Shown: positions 40,548 through 52,415, numbered from the stretch's first letter. The stretch: 64,000 nt of DNA from Bifidobacterium longum subsp. infantis ATCC 15697 = JCM 1222 = DSM 20088 (GCF_000269965.1 NC_017219.1:1488001-1552000), one strand, 5' to 3'. Translations and numbers: made by a program. Notes: generated by a model from the sequence alone, not told the origin.

Positions 40548-41740
40548 TGAGAAAGGTTCTACGACTCGCGTGGTTTGAGCGAACGCATACGTTCAGAACA
40601 TCGCGGGCGTTGGTTGTCATGCTGGCGATCGTTGTCGCCGTATGCTATTGCCTTCAGGGTTTTGTGGTCAGTGCGGTTCGGTCCCATGCAAGCAATGTCG
40701 AGAAGCACTCCAACGTATCCGTCATCGAGCTCAGCACGATTCGTCCGGACGCACGCGTCTTGGACGGGGAATCACTTTCCGAAGTATCCGGACTGGGGCA
40801 TGTCGTTTCCGTGGTTCCATGGATGCAGCACGATCTGGATTTGGCCGACGAAGGCGACTGGCCATCTCCAACGGTCAGCCCCGGATCGCTGTGGGCCACC
40901 ACGTATTTCGAACCGAGGCTTCCGAAAATGATCAAGGGAGACAGGCCCGTCTCCCTGCAGGACGACGAGATTCTCCTACCCGATTCCGTTCCCGGAGGCA
41001 GCCTCAGGCATCTGTACGGCAAGACCGTCATGTTCGGGTACACGCATATCAACGGTAAATATCAAGGATCGTATAGAACCATTCCACTCAAGGTGGTGGG
41101 AATCTACGACAACTCCGTACCCGACAAGGATGGCGAGAATCCGTCCTATGTCTCCGAAAACACAATGGATGCCCTGTTCGACGGGAATGTCCAGGAATCA
41201 TACACATTCGCATACGTTCAAGTCGATTCGGGCGATAATGTCCCCTTGGTCCAGAAGAAACTCGCCGCCATGGGATTCGGGGTGGCCGGTGCCGCGGGGC
41301 AGCAGGATGTCACGGGCATTCTTGCCGCACTTATGAGCATAGGCAGGTTCATGTTCCCCATTGTGCTTGTGTGCTCCCTGGTGTTCGGCTTATTTCTGAG
41401 CGTGATATGGATGAAGCAGCGCAAACGTTCGTTGGCGCTGCTCCGATGCCTTGGATACACGGCCGGGCAACTGAGCGCCCTTGCACTCGTCCAAGTCGTC
41501 CAACTTGTCGTCGCAGCGGGCATCGCGGGCATCATCTTGGGGGCGGGTTTCAGTTTGCTGCTGGCGCATTCCGTTGATTCCGGCGATCTGTTGAATCTCA
41601 CGAATCTGGATTCGGTGGTTTTCGATCCGGTACTGGCGCTTGAAATGCTCGCCATCACCGTCGCTGGTGCAGTCATCGGGGCCCTTCCCCTGAGCGTAAG
41701 GATTGCACACACCCAGCCGGATGAGCTGATGCGCGGGTAG
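40547..41740 (+). CDS. ABC transporter permease (FtsX/MacB-like)
   Basis: The 397-residue permease has one N-terminal helix (ALVVMLAIVVAVCYCLQGF), a large extracytoplasmic domain of about 220 residues, and three C-terminal helices (FPIVLVCSLVFGLFLSVI, LVQVVQLVVAAGIAGIILGA, LALEMLAITVAGAVIGAL). This is the four-helix FtsX topology. Partner of the preceding ATPase. The substrate is not evident; an antimicrobial-peptide or lipoprotein exporter is plausible. Confidence 0.8.
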   Translation: MRKVLRLAWFERTHTFRTSRALVVMLAIVVAVCYCLQGFVVSAVRSHASNVEKHSNVSVIELSTIRPDARVLDGESLSEVSGLGHVVSVVPWMQHDLDLADEGDWPSPTVSPGSLWATTYFEPRLPKMIKGDRPVSLQDDEILLPDSVPGGSLRHLYGKTVMFGYTHINGKYQGSYRTIPLKVVGIYDNSVPDKDGENPSYVSENTMDALFDGNVQESYTFAYVQVDSGDNVPLVQKKLAAMGFGVAGAAGQQDVTGILAALMSIGRFMFPIVLVCSLVFGLFLSVIWMKQRKRSLALLRCLGYTAGQLSALALVQVVQLVVAAGIAGIILGAGFSLLLAHSVDSGDLLNLTNLDSVVFDPVLALEMLAITVAGAVIGALPLSVRIAHTQPDELMRG

Positions 41741-41896
41741 TTCAGTACTCGGCTTTTATGGCGGTGATGGTGAGCTTGTCTGATTAATTCCAATACTATG
41801 AGGCATAGTTAAATGACGATACCGATATATGTCATGGTCTCCCTTCACCCAACCCGGACGACGGTTGCATGTCCCTCCCCCGCATCAGCCATCCAA

Positions 41897-42373
41897 TCAG
41901 TCTTCGCCCGGTTTGTCCATGTCTCCCTCATTCCCGCTCCTCGCTCTATCGGGCACGATTCCGGCATCGTCATCATCCCGGCGGTCGGCGACGCCCAGAC
42001 GGCCGTCCATCGCGGATTCCGAAGCGTTGCGCGCCTGCAGATACATGGCGACAAGTTCCAACAGCACCAGCGCGAATACGATGATTGCACCGGGCAATTG
42101 CGCACGATCATAGAACGCGAGTATATCCGCATCCATCAAATCCGCTGTAAACGTCAACACGGGAAACGGAATCAGCGCCGCCGCAAACGACATGAAATGC
42201 GTTTTCACCATCGACCAGTCGACCGGATCGACCGGCGGTCGCCGGCGTTTCGGCGTGAACAGATGGCCTCGGCTGACCGTTATAGTGATGATGGACACAG
42301 CAAAGATGACGGCGACCATCCACAGAACGCCCGGCAACAATCCGACAACAATCCCGTTCACCCGGTCCTCCAA
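41897..42373 (-). CDS. membrane protein, 158 aa
   Basis: Minus-strand protein with hydrophobic helices GVLWMVAVIFAVSIITITV, FMSFAAALIPFPVLTFTADL and GAIIVFALVLLELVAMYLQA, then a charged acidic tail (RRDDDDAGIVPDRARSG). ATG 42373 is the first start. Not recognised. Convergent with the ABC permease across a 156-base gap in which I see no gene. Confidence 0.55.
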   Translation of the reverse strand: MEDRVNGIVVGLLPGVLWMVAVIFAVSIITITVSRGHLFTPKRRRPPVDPVDWSMVKTHFMSFAAALIPFPVLTFTADLMDADILAFYDRAQLPGAIIVFALVLLELVAMYLQARNASESAMDGRLGVADRRDDDDAGIVPDRARSGNEGDMDKPGED

Positions 42374-42445
42374 TCAGTCATAATAATCACCGCAACATAT
42401 AAAAAACATAAGATGGCAGGCAACAAAAGCAACACATACAACAAA

Positions 42446-42476
42446 GCGACCTGCCGACCAAAGCCGGCAAGTCGCC
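42446..42476 (-). terminator. hairpin terminator after the MerR gene
   Basis: On the minus strand GGCGACTTGCCGG pairs imperfectly with CGGCAGGTCGC, followed by TTTGTTG. It lies 17 bases past the MerR-type regulator stop and probably ends the minus-strand envelope operon. Confidence 0.55.
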
Positions 42477-42492
42477 AACAACCATACATGTA

Positions 42493-43125
42493 TCAGGCGG
42501 TTGCGCGTTGCAAGCGCTGTGCCTCGAGCTTCTTGCGCATCCTCATGGCGGTCAGTTCATCAATCGGACGGCCCGTGGCAATCGTCAGCGGCTTGGCCTC
42601 AAGATCAACATATTCTTCCTGTTCCAAGGCCGTCTCAATCTGGTGCCACAACGAACCCACCGACACGGCGAACACTGCCTTACCGCTTTGCAACAGTTCG
42701 AGCATCTGTTCGCTGGTTGTGCATTCATGTACGTTTTGACCATCGCACATAATGGTCACATTGGCCAGCTGATCGGTGCTGCGTTGAGTCAAGAATCCGA
42801 TGGCCGCCGTCACGTTCTGCAGATTCACACCGGCATCAAGCAACTTCTTGGATACAGCGAGAATCACCACATCCTTAAACGAGTATAGTCGTCGTGAACC
42901 GGAGCCATGAGACGGCGTGATGGACGGCTCAACAATCTGCTTGCGTGCCCAATAATCGAGCTGTCGGTACGTGATGCCGGCCACCTTGGAGGCCACAGTG
43001 CCACGGTAGCCGCGCTTGATCTCCTCAGTATCGACGTTGGAGAACAACTCCCCCTGAATCGCGTCAGCGTTCAGATTCTGACGGTCCTCAAGCGAAACAT
43101 GAAGATGCAGCCCGGTCTGTCCCAT
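42493..43125 (-). CDS. MerR-family regulator (FtsR-like)
   Basis: The 210-residue protein has a MerR winged helix: VASKVAGITYRQLDYWARKQ, then SRRLYSFKDVVILAVSKKLL and a C-terminal effector-like helix region. Its position beside an FHA (GarA/OdhI-type) gene is the conserved actinobacterial arrangement of the FtsR-type regulator, which affects ftsZ expression in Corynebacterium. Function here is by synteny. The C-terminus is basic (RMRKKLEAQRLQRA). Confidence 0.75.
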   Translation of the reverse strand: MGQTGLHLHVSLEDRQNLNADAIQGELFSNVDTEEIKRGYRGTVASKVAGITYRQLDYWARKQIVEPSITPSHGSGSRRLYSFKDVVILAVSKKLLDAGVNLQNVTAAIGFLTQRSTDQLANVTIMCDGQNVHECTTSEQMLELLQSGKAVFAVSVGSLWHQIETALEQEEYVDLEAKPLTIATGRPIDELTAMRMRKKLEAQRLQRATA

Positions 43126-43226
43126 GGCACCCCCCCTAACTCATGCGTGTCTCGCATATGACTCACACTGGTGTAATCACATGATTGCAATTTCTGCAAT
43201 CAGTCTAACCCCATGCTAGGTGTGGA

Positions 43227-43670
43227 CTATTGGGAAATAATGGCAGATTTCGTGAAGAACACGAGGCGGAATTTACCGATCATGATTTCGTCGCCGTTCT
43301 TCAACGTCGCCTGATCAACACGCTGACGGTTCACGTAGGTGCCGTTCAGACTTCCTGCGTCAACCACAAAGAACTGACCGTTGACCCTGCGGAACACGGC
43401 ATGCTGACGGGATACGGTGGAGTCGTCGAGCAGAATATCAGCTCGCGGATCACGACCGACGGTGATTTCATCCTCGTCAAGCAAGTAACGAGAACCTGAG
43501 ACCGCTCCCCTGGCGGAAATCAGCAATGCCGTTCCCTCGGACAATCTGGTGATGGTGTCCAGATCCTCTTGAGTCAGCGGTCGATCGCCGGTGGTGGTAA
43601 TGGGCAGTACATTAATCGCGGGCAGGCCGATAATGGTGGTTTCGCCTGCGCTAGGAATCGGGTTGGTCAT
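43227..43670 (-). CDS. FHA-domain protein (GarA/OdhI-like)
   Basis: The 147-residue protein has an N-terminal region with a TT pair (AGETTIIGLPAINV), resembling the phospho-threonine switch of GarA/OdhI. The FHA domain follows: ITVGRDPRADILLDDSTVSR, QHAVFRR, NGTYVNRQRV. FHA domains bind phosphothreonine. GarA homologues control 2-oxoglutarate metabolism under PknG/PknB-type kinases. Bifidobacteria lack a full TCA cycle, so the target may differ (inference). Confidence 0.8.
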   Translation of the reverse strand: MTNPIPSAGETTIIGLPAINVLPITTTGDRPLTQEDLDTITRLSEGTALLISARGAVSGSRYLLDEDEITVGRDPRADILLDDSTVSRQHAVFRRVNGQFFVVDAGSLNGTYVNRQRVDQATLKNGDEIMIGKFRLVFFTKSAIISQ

Positions 43671-43676
43671 AATCTC

Positions 43677-44498
43677 CTATTCTACCGTCTTTGCATACTG
43701 GTTTTGCGTAGCTTCGCGTACTTCGTCGATAATGATGCTGTCAGAAGGCTGTACGTTGACGTTGGACCCGTATTTCACCTGGAGCTGAGCGCCCACACCG
43801 CCGGCGATATCGACTGCGTTGGACAGTTCCTGCGGATTGCCAATGGCCTTCACTGTGTATGTGGGCTTGATGGTGGTGCCATCCACAATCAAACCTTCCT
43901 CGGCGTCCTGAATGTAGGTGGAGGTGATGACGCGCACGTTATTGATGGCGATTACCTCGGCACCGGCATTGCGAAGTTCCTCGATAAGGTTGAACATGAT
44001 TGAGGCGTCCACTTTAGTCGTCGAGCCTCGTCCGATTCGGATGGTCACGCCTTGACCCTTTGCCGGGAGTCTGCCGGAAATCAAGCCGCTGGTCTCCTCG
44101 TTTTGCTTGGCGATCTTACGCGCCTGCTCCTGCTCGTTAGCCGCCGATTTCAGCGAGTTGAGCTGGCTGTTCAACTGGGTTTTACGCTGCTCGAGATTGG
44201 AGATTTGCGTATTCGACTCGTTCAGCAGCCTTACCAGTTCACTCTCGTCCATCGTTTCGTACGTGGATTTCGTGTTATTGATCTGGCTCATGTAGGCGAA
44301 ACCCAACAACGCGCACATCAGAGCGATGAGAATCGAGGATAGTAACCGTGATTTGTTGCTGGCACGGTTGAGATCCTTCCGGGGCTTCTTACGCACCGTG
44401 GGAAACGACCCGGTTTCCATCCGGTCGTTGACCTTGTCTTGTACATGCTGGTCGCGCATTTTCTCCAGCATGTTGTCTGATTGTGCTTTACGTGCCAT
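43677..44498 (-). CDS. DUF881-family membrane protein
   Basis: The 273-residue protein has a cytoplasmic basic start, one membrane helix (LLSSILIALMCALLGFAYMS), a coiled coil (ISNLEQRKTQLNSQLNSLKS) and the DUF881 domain (GVTIRIGRG, IEELRNAGAEVIAINNVRVI). DUF881 proteins flank the small basic protein Sbp in Firmicutes and Actinobacteria near division genes. Function is not established. It follows sbp by 15 bases. Confidence 0.78.
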   Translation of the reverse strand: MARKAQSDNMLEKMRDQHVQDKVNDRMETGSFPTVRKKPRKDLNRASNKSRLLSSILIALMCALLGFAYMSQINNTKSTYETMDESELVRLLNESNTQISNLEQRKTQLNSQLNSLKSAANEQEQARKIAKQNEETSGLISGRLPAKGQGVTIRIGRGSTTKVDASIMFNLIEELRNAGAEVIAINNVRVITSTYIQDAEEGLIVDGTTIKPTYTVKAIGNPQELSNAVDIAGGVGAQLQVKYGSNVNVQPSDSIIIDEVREATQNQYAKTVE

Positions 44499-44513
44499 AC
44501 GTCAGTACCCTTG

Positions 44514-44846
44514 TCAGCCTCGGAAGATGAAGCGTCTGATCGCGGACACGTTGGAGAAGATGCGGATGCCGAGTACGACGATGACGGCTGTCTGCAGCTG
44601 CGAACCGACGCCGAGCTGGTTGCCGAGGAACACGAGCAGTGTTGCCGTCACCACGTTGGCGAGGAAGGAGATCACAAACACACGGTCGGAGAAGCTGCGC
44701 TCGAAATAGGCTCGCGCGGCACCCAGCAGGGCGTCAAGAGCAGCGACCACCATAATCGGCAGATAAGGCTGCACGATGATCGGAATATCCGGCTTGACGA
44801 ACACGCCGATGACGACGCCGATGATCAGTCCCAGAACGGCTGCCAT
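44514..44846 (-). CDS. sbp: small basic protein Sbp (DUF1290)
   Basis: The 110-residue membrane protein with VLGLIIGVVIGVFVKPDIP, YLPIMVVAALDALLGAARAY, FVISFLANVVTATLLVFLG and a C-terminal RIFSNVSAIRRFIFRG matches the conserved DUF1290 family. It lies between two DUF881 genes and overlaps the upstream one by one base, as in other actinobacteria. Confidence 0.85.
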   Translation of the reverse strand: MAAVLGLIIGVVIGVFVKPDIPIIVQPYLPIMVVAALDALLGAARAYFERSFSDRVFVISFLANVVTATLLVFLGNQLGVGSQLQTAVIVVLGIRIFSNVSAIRRFIFRG

Positions 44847-45823
44847 TATTCATTCCTTTCCGCGTACTTCACTTCGCCAGTGACTGCTGCCTCAAGTGTA
44901 ATCGAATTGGATTTGCTCACCTGCGGGTAGATACCGGCTTCCTTGAAGGAATCGTAAAGACTTGCAAGTTTCTTCTTCCCCATCGCTTCGGCCAAGGCGC
45001 TCTTATCGCCTATGGCTTCAATGGTATAGGGGCTTTGTATCGCGGTCATGCCGATGAGAATATGCCCGCCGGCCTTGCGTATCGAGGTTTGCGCGCCGAG
45101 CCTATTACCGTTGATGGCAATGGCTTCGGCTCCGTTTTGGAACATCAGGGAGACCAGTTGCTGCAGATCCAGATCGGTGATGACTCGGATGTTCGTGGAG
45201 GTGCCGACTCTGTTCGATGAGCTCTGATCCGACTGGCTTGCCGCGATTGGATCGGCCAGCGTCATGGTGATTCCTTCGCCTTCGACCACCGTGGCACCAT
45301 TGACCATTTCGTCTTGGATAAGCGTATCGCTTTTCACGCTGCCGGAGATTTTCTTGGACTGTTCGTCAACTTGGGAGCGCAAATTATTGACGTCCTTGGT
45401 GAGTTCGTCTATTTGCGAGTTGCGATTCTCCAATTGCGTGGCCAAAGTCTGCCGTACCTGCTTACGCGGATCGGATTGCAACTGTTGCACGAATAGGCTG
45501 CAGGCAAAGCCAACGCCGACGCAGATGATGAATACGACGATGCGATTAAACCAGATGGAGAAGGTCGAACGATGCTCATGGACCAGTCGTGAGTCGGAGA
45601 ACATCGGATCCATCGGACGATTGACAAGATCATCGATGAGCTGAAGCGAATCGTCGTTGGTTTTACGGCGGCGTGGGGTGCGGATGGCGGCGGCGTCATC
45701 CGGGGAAAGCGCATGATGTGATTCCGCGCCTCGGACTGAGTGGGAGAACACGGCGCGGCGTCGTACCGGCTCAGTCTCCTTAGGTACGGGGAATGAGACC
45801 GGGGCCGTGGCCTCAAGCGCCAT
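44846..45823 (-). CDS. DUF881-family membrane protein (long form)
   Basis: The 325-residue protein has a 90-residue cytoplasmic N-terminus, a helix (IVVFIICVGVGFACSLFVQQ), a coiled coil (IDELTKDVNNLRSQVDEQSK) and a DUF881 domain (TDLDLQQLVSLMFQNGAEAI, GIYPQVSKSNSITLEAAVTG). ATG overlaps the pgsA stop. With sbp and the second DUF881 gene it forms a conserved three-gene envelope unit. Confidence 0.78.
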   Translation of the reverse strand: MALEATAPVSFPVPKETEPVRRRAVFSHSVRGAESHHALSPDDAAAIRTPRRRKTNDDSLQLIDDLVNRPMDPMFSDSRLVHEHRSTFSIWFNRIVVFIICVGVGFACSLFVQQLQSDPRKQVRQTLATQLENRNSQIDELTKDVNNLRSQVDEQSKKISGSVKSDTLIQDEMVNGATVVEGEGITMTLADPIAASQSDQSSSNRVGTSTNIRVITDLDLQQLVSLMFQNGAEAIAINGNRLGAQTSIRKAGGHILIGMTAIQSPYTIEAIGDKSALAEAMGKKKLASLYDSFKEAGIYPQVSKSNSITLEAAVTGEVKYAERNE

Positions 45824-46430
45824 ACTTCTCCCCCAGTTCCTTGCGTAGCAATCCGACGCCCTGCTTGGTATAGATATATCCGGCGAGCCAATACATGGCG
45901 ATGCCCCAGATGCCGGCGGCCAGCGCGGCGATGTAGAGCAAGTGGAAGAACGTACTGGTGCCCAAATCGGCGAAAATCAGACCGACGATGGAAATCATCA
46001 GCAGCGCGGTACCGGCCTTGCCCACGAAATGCACGGGCAGCGGGCCATAACCGTACTGGGCAAGCCATAGCACCTGAATCGCCATCCACAGATCCCTCAG
46101 TCCCACGATAATCAGCATCCACCATGGGATGATGCCGGCGACGCTGAGAGCCAGAATCGAGCAGAAAATGAGCAGTCGGTCGGCGATCGGATCAAGAATC
46201 TGACCGATCTTGCTCACTTGGTTGAATCTGCGCGCGATGATGCCGTCAAGTCCGTCTGAAGCCGAGGAAATGGCGATCAGGGCTAACGCCGCAATCATCT
46301 CGTGCTTGGAGATCAGCACGCTGATGAAAGGAATCGAGATGATTCGCAGCGCGCTGATCAAATTGGGCACAGTGAAATAGATGTCACGTGCTTCCGGACT
46401 GTATCTGGCGTTGACTTTCTGGTTGGTCAT
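45813..46430 (-). CDS. pgsA: CDP-alcohol phosphatidyltransferase (PgsA-like)
   Basis: The 205-residue membrane enzyme has the complete family motif D-x2-DG-x2-AR-x8-G-x3-D-x3-D in SDGLDGIIARRF, KIGQILDPIADRL. It has several helices and would make phosphatidylglycerol phosphate or a related phospholipid head group. ATG 46430 (MTNQKVNARYSPEARD) is preferred over 46508, which would overlap hisG. It lies 13 bases after the hisG stop. Confidence 0.82.
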   Translation of the reverse strand: MTNQKVNARYSPEARDIYFTVPNLISALRIISIPFISVLISKHEMIAALALIAISSASDGLDGIIARRFNQVSKIGQILDPIADRLLIFCSILALSVAGIIPWWMLIIVGLRDLWMAIQVLWLAQYGYGPLPVHFVGKAGTALLMISIVGLIFADLGTSTFFHLLYIAALAAGIWGIAMYWLAGYIYTKQGVGLLRKELGEKYGA

Positions 46431-46443
46431 ATCGACTAACAGT

Positions 46444-47295
46444 CTACATGCGGGAGGCTTGCAGAGCGGTAACGATGATGCCGCGTGCGCCGACTTCGTA
46501 CAAATCATCCATCAGCTGGTTGACCTTGGCCTTGGGGACCATGACTCGCACGGCGTTCCACTGTTTGTCGTGCAGCGGGGAGATCGTCGGGCTTTCAAAG
46601 CCAGGGGTCACGGCCACGGCGGCGGCGACCTTGCTGATCGGAATGTCATAGTCCATCAGCACATACTGATGCGCAGTGAGCACGCCTTGCAAACGGCGGG
46701 TCAGCACGGCCAGACGTGGGTCCTGCTCGTTCAGACGCGGCGAACGAATCAGGCAAGCTTCGGAGTGCATGAGCGGTTCGGCAAACACGCGCAGGCCGGC
46801 GTTGCGCAGGGTGGTACCGGTGGAGACCACGTCGGCGATGAGGTCGGCCACGCCCAGCTGCACGGAGGATTCGACCGCACCGTCCAGATGGATGGTCTCG
46901 GCCTGGATGCCGTGCTCGACCAGATAGTCGTGTACGAGCTTATCGAATGTGGTGGCCACGCGCTTGCCCTGAACATCCTCCAGGGTGGTGATCGGGGATT
47001 CGTTCGGTGCGGCGAAACGGAAGGTCGAGGCACCAAAGCCGAGCGGCATGTGCTCGAGCGCGGCGGTACCGGAGTTCTTGAGTAGATCCTGGCCGGTGAT
47101 GCCGACGTCGATGGCGCCGCGGCCCACGTATACGGCGATATCGAGCGGACGCAGGTAGAACAACTCGATGCCATTGTCGGGATCTTGCACGACCAGCTGG
47201 CGAGGGTTGATGCGCAGACGGTAGCCGGCCTCGGCCAGCATGTTCCACGCGGGCTCGGATAGCATGCCCTTGTTGGGCACTGCGATTCTCAGCAT
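46444..47295 (-). CDS. hisG: ATP phosphoribosyltransferase HisG (long form)
   Basis: The 283-residue enzyme starts [20 protein letters not shown] and carries [20 protein letters not shown], the PRPP-binding [20 protein letters not shown] and a C-terminal regulatory ACT-like domain ([27 protein letters not shown]). It catalyses the first, histidine-inhibited step of histidine synthesis. ATG 47295 follows a good site. An upstream GTG at 47310 is less likely. hisE lies just upstream. Confidence 0.92.
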   Translation of the reverse strand: MLRIAVPNKGMLSEPAWNMLAEAGYRLRINPRQLVVQDPDNGIELFYLRPLDIAVYVGRGAIDVGITGQDLLKNSGTAALEHMPLGFGASTFRFAAPNESPITTLEDVQGKRVATTFDKLVHDYLVEHGIQAETIHLDGAVESSVQLGVADLIADVVSTGTTLRNAGLRVFAEPLMHSEACLIRSPRLNEQDPRLAVLTRRLQGVLTAHQYVLMDYDIPISKVAAAVAVTPGFESPTISPLHDKQWNAVRVMVPKAKVNQLMDDLYEVGARGIIVTALQASRM

Positions 47296-47306
47296 TTGCG
47301 TTCCTC

Positions 47307-47570
47307 TCACAGGTGCTTGTAGACGTCCTCAAGCGTCAGGCCGTGCTTGATCATCATGACCTGGACGTGGTAGAGCAGCTGGCTCATTTCCTCGGCGGTG
47401 CGGTCCGCACCCTCGTATTCGGCGGCCATCCAGGTCTCGCCGGCCTCTTCGATGATCTTCTTGCCGATGAAGTGGGTGCCCTTGTCGAGCTCGTCGACGG
47501 TCAGGGAGCCTTCGGGGCGGGTCTGGGCCTTCTCGGACAGTTCGGCGAACAGGGATTCAAACGTCTTCAT
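47307..47570 (-). CDS. hisE: phosphoribosyl-ATP pyrophosphohydrolase HisE
   Basis: The 87-residue all-α pyrophosphohydrolase has [17 protein letters not shown] (ExxE) and [18 protein letters not shown], second in histidine synthesis. It is a free-standing HisE, separate from HisI, and couples with hisG 11 bases downstream. Confidence 0.9.
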
Positions 47571-47632
47571 GTGATTCAGATTCTTCTCTTGTGGTTATGG
47601 ATGAAAGGTGGATTGCGGTTCAGGCTTGGAGC

Positions 47633-48301
47633 TCAGGCCTTGAACGCGGCCTCGGCCTTGGCGCGGATGTCGTCAATGGCTTGGGCGGGATCCTCGGCGC
47701 CGTACACGGCGGAACCGGCGACCAGCACGTCCGCGCCGGCCTCGGCCACGATGTGCGCGGTCTTGGGGCTCACGCCGCCATCGACCTGGATGCGGGTCTT
47801 CAAGCCACGGCGGGTGATCTCATCGCGCAGGCGGCGGACCTTGGCCATCTGGTTGTCGAGGAACTTCTGGCCGCCGAAGCCGGGCTCAACGGTCATGATG
47901 AGGACCATGTCGAACTCGTCGAGGATATCGAAGATCGGCTCGACCGGTTCGGCCGGACGCACGGCGAAGCAGGCCTTGCAGCCCATCTCGCGCAGCTGGC
48001 GGGCCAGACGCACGGGCGCGTGAGTGGCACCCATGTGGAAGGAGACGGAGGCGGCGCCGAGCTTGGCGTATTCGGGGGCCCAACGGTCTGGGTCCTCGAT
48101 CATGAGGTGCACGTCGACCGGCAGATCGGTGACCTGGCAGATGCGGCCGACGATCGGCTCGCCCAGGGTCAGGTTCGGCACGAAATGATGGTCCATGACA
48201 TCGACGTGGACCAGGTCGGCGTTGGCGATGGCCTTGAGATCACGTTCGAGGTTGCAGAAGTCAGCGGACAGGATGCTGGGTGCGATTGCGATATTGCTCA
48301 T
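47633..48301 (-). CDS. rpe: ribulose-phosphate 3-epimerase
   Basis: The 222-residue TIM barrel has [19 protein letters not shown], the metal ligands in [16 protein letters not shown] and [19 protein letters not shown] and [20 protein letters not shown]. It interconverts ribulose-5-P and xylulose-5-P, feeding the bifid shunt. Complete, standard length. Confidence 0.93.
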   Translation of the reverse strand: MSNIAIAPSILSADFCNLERDLKAIANADLVHVDVMDHHFVPNLTLGEPIVGRICQVTDLPVDVHLMIEDPDRWAPEYAKLGAASVSFHMGATHAPVRLARQLREMGCKACFAVRPAEPVEPIFDILDEFDMVLIMTVEPGFGGQKFLDNQMAKVRRLRDEITRRGLKTRIQVDGGVSPKTAHIVAEAGADVLVAGSAVYGAEDPAQAIDDIRAKAEAAFKA

Positions 48302-48376
48302 GGTTTCCTACCTTATCTGTGCAATGGGACTTGGGGTCCCGTGTTTCGCGCTGTTTCGGCGCTGTTTATCGTGGTG

Positions 48377-49324
48377 TCACTTAGTGCGCTTGGCTTGCTT
48401 TTTCTGGCGAAGCCGTTCCTCTTCGATGCTCTGGCGTTCGAGCTCGTCGGCGGTGACCGCCGCAAGCCCGCGCGCCTGCGCCTTGGGGTCCGGCCCGTAC
48501 TGGTAGAGCACGACGAACAGGATGCAGCCGAGCACGAAGACGATGATCGCGGTCCACATGTTGGTCCTCAGGCCCAGAATCACCGTGGAGTAGTTGATGC
48601 GCACGTTTTCGATCCAGGTGCGGCCCAAGCCGTACCACATCAGGTACATGGCGAACTGCTGGCCGGCCTTGAGCCGGTCGGCGAGCTTGTGGCCGAGGTA
48701 GATGATGAGCGCGGCGCCGATGAGGTTCCAGATCATCTCGTACAGGAACGTGGGGTGGAACAGCGTGGTCCTGTAGTCCGGGCATTGCGCGCCGGAATAG
48801 CAGATTTCGGATTTGCCGATGGCGTCCGCGTCGTTGAGCTTCAGGCCCCACGGCAACGTGGTGGGCCAGCCGTAGAGTTCCTGGTTGAACCAGTTGCCGA
48901 GTCGGCCGATGGCCTGGGCCACGGGCAGCGCGGGGGCGATGGCATCGGCGAAGATCGCGAACGGATAGTGCTTGTGGCGGCACCACAGGAACGCCACCAA
49001 GGTGCCGACGGAGATGCCGCCGAAGATGGCCATGCCGCCTTCCCACACCTTGAGGATGTTGACCAAGTTACCGGTGGGCGGGAAGTAGTCAGCCGGCGTG
49101 GTGATGCAGTGGTAGAGGCGCGCGCCCACCAGTGCGCAGGGCACGGTGACGAGCGTGGTGTCGAGAATCTGGTCGAAGGTGCCGCCGTACCGCTTCCAAC
49201 GTGTGGTGAGGATCCATACGGCCACGCAGATGCCGATCAGGATGCAGATCGCATACATGTGGATAGTGAATGGGCCGATCTCGAACTTGGAGAAGGTCGG
49301 CGAGGGAATATAAGCCAGATTCAT
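48377..49324 (-). CDS. lgt: prolipoprotein diacylglyceryl transferase
   Basis: The 315-residue polytopic enzyme has the Lgt core: GGMAIFGGISVGTLVAFLWC, ALPVAQAIGRLGNWFNQELY, LFHPTFLYEMIWNLIG, YLMWYGLGRTWIENVR. It transfers diacylglycerol from phosphatidylglycerol to lipobox cysteines. A charged C-terminal tail (ELERQSIEEERLRQKKQ) is typical of actinobacteria. It lies between rpe and trpA, 110 bases from trpA. Confidence 0.93.
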   Translation of the reverse strand: MNLAYIPSPTFSKFEIGPFTIHMYAICILIGICVAVWILTTRWKRYGGTFDQILDTTLVTVPCALVGARLYHCITTPADYFPPTGNLVNILKVWEGGMAIFGGISVGTLVAFLWCRHKHYPFAIFADAIAPALPVAQAIGRLGNWFNQELYGWPTTLPWGLKLNDADAIGKSEICYSGAQCPDYRTTLFHPTFLYEMIWNLIGAALIIYLGHKLADRLKAGQQFAMYLMWYGLGRTWIENVRINYSTVILGLRTNMWTAIIVFVLGCILFVVLYQYGPDPKAQARGLAAVTADELERQSIEEERLRQKKQAKRTK

Positions 49325-49434
49325 CGTGCCTCTACTTGCTGGTGCTCATGGTGTGTCCGCGCGCGGGTTGTGCTTGATGCTCTGTGACTACCCTACCGTG
49401 TCACGGCACAATCCGCGTGAGGCGCACCGGGTGT

Positions 49435-50304
49435 TTACCGGGCGTTGTGGATGCCTTCGGCCAGTTCCTCGCTCTTGGCGGCGAGCAGCTTCAAGCCTTC
49501 CTTCGGGTCGCGTGCGGTCTTGTCGTCGTCCGCGAGCATGGTGTGCACGAGCGCGGAACCGACGATGACGCCATCTGCGTAGGCGCCGACCCGGGCGCCC
49601 TGTTCCGCGGTGGATACGCCGATGCCCACGCACACGTTCTCAGCGCCCGCGCGACGGGTGCGCACCACAAGCTCTTCGGGTGAGGCGTCGATGGTGGCGC
49701 GTTCCCCGGTGACGCCCATGCGGGCGGCCGCGTACACGAAGCCACGCGCGTTGCGGGCCACGGTTTCGAGGCGCTCGGTGGACGAGTCCGGGGAGACCAG
49801 GAAGATGCGGTCGAGTCCGTGACGGTCGGAGGCTTCAATCCACTCCCCCGCCTCGTCCGGGATAAGGTCCGGGGTGATGAGGCCGGCGCCGCCGGCGTTC
49901 TCGAAGTCACGGGCGAAACGCTCGACGCCGTAGTGGTATACGAGGTTCCAGTAGCTCATGATGAGCGGCACGCCGCCGGCGTTGGCCACGGTTTCGACGG
50001 CCTCGAACACGCGCTTGATGGTCTCGCCGTTGTTCAGGGCGATGGAGGCGGCAGCCTGGATGACCGGGCCGTCCATGACCGGGTCGGAGTACGGCAGGCC
50101 GATCTCCACGGCATCGACGCCGTGCTCGACCATCGTTTTGAAGGCGTCAAGCGAGACGTCTGGGTTGGGGAAGCCATAGGGCAGGTAGCCGATGAAGGCG
50201 GGCTTGTTCTCGGCCTTGAACTTGGTGAACATAGCGCCCGACTTGCTGGGCTTGTGGCTGATGCCCAGCGGCTGGCCGGACGGCGTATTCGCTTCGTTGG
50301 TCAT
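49435..50304 (-). CDS. trpA: tryptophan synthase alpha subunit
   Basis: The 289-residue enzyme has ALPHA catalytic residues in DAVEIGLPYSDPVMDGPVIQ, then PLIMSYWNLVYHYGVERFAR, GLITPDLIPDEAGEWIE and a GIGVSTAEQGARVG phosphate loop. It cleaves indole-3-glycerol phosphate to indole for TrpB. ATG 50304 suits the GAGGAG site; the TTG at 50313 is too close. It lies 23 bases after the trpC-trpB fusion gene. Confidence 0.93.
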   Translation of the reverse strand: MTNEANTPSGQPLGISHKPSKSGAMFTKFKAENKPAFIGYLPYGFPNPDVSLDAFKTMVEHGVDAVEIGLPYSDPVMDGPVIQAAASIALNNGETIKRVFEAVETVANAGGVPLIMSYWNLVYHYGVERFARDFENAGGAGLITPDLIPDEAGEWIEASDRHGLDRIFLVSPDSSTERLETVARNARGFVYAAARMGVTGERATIDASPEELVVRTRRAGAENVCVGIGVSTAEQGARVGAYADGVIVGSALVHTMLADDDKTARDPKEGLKLLAAKSEELAEGIHNAR

Positions 50305-50327
50305 AATCAACAATCTCCTCTTCTTGT

Positions 50328-52415
<2,088 letters not shown>

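Noticed and set aside
47591..49387. 598-codon plus-strand ORF over rpe and lgt
   Set aside because: It shadows two well-supported minus-strand genes and has no recognisable domain.
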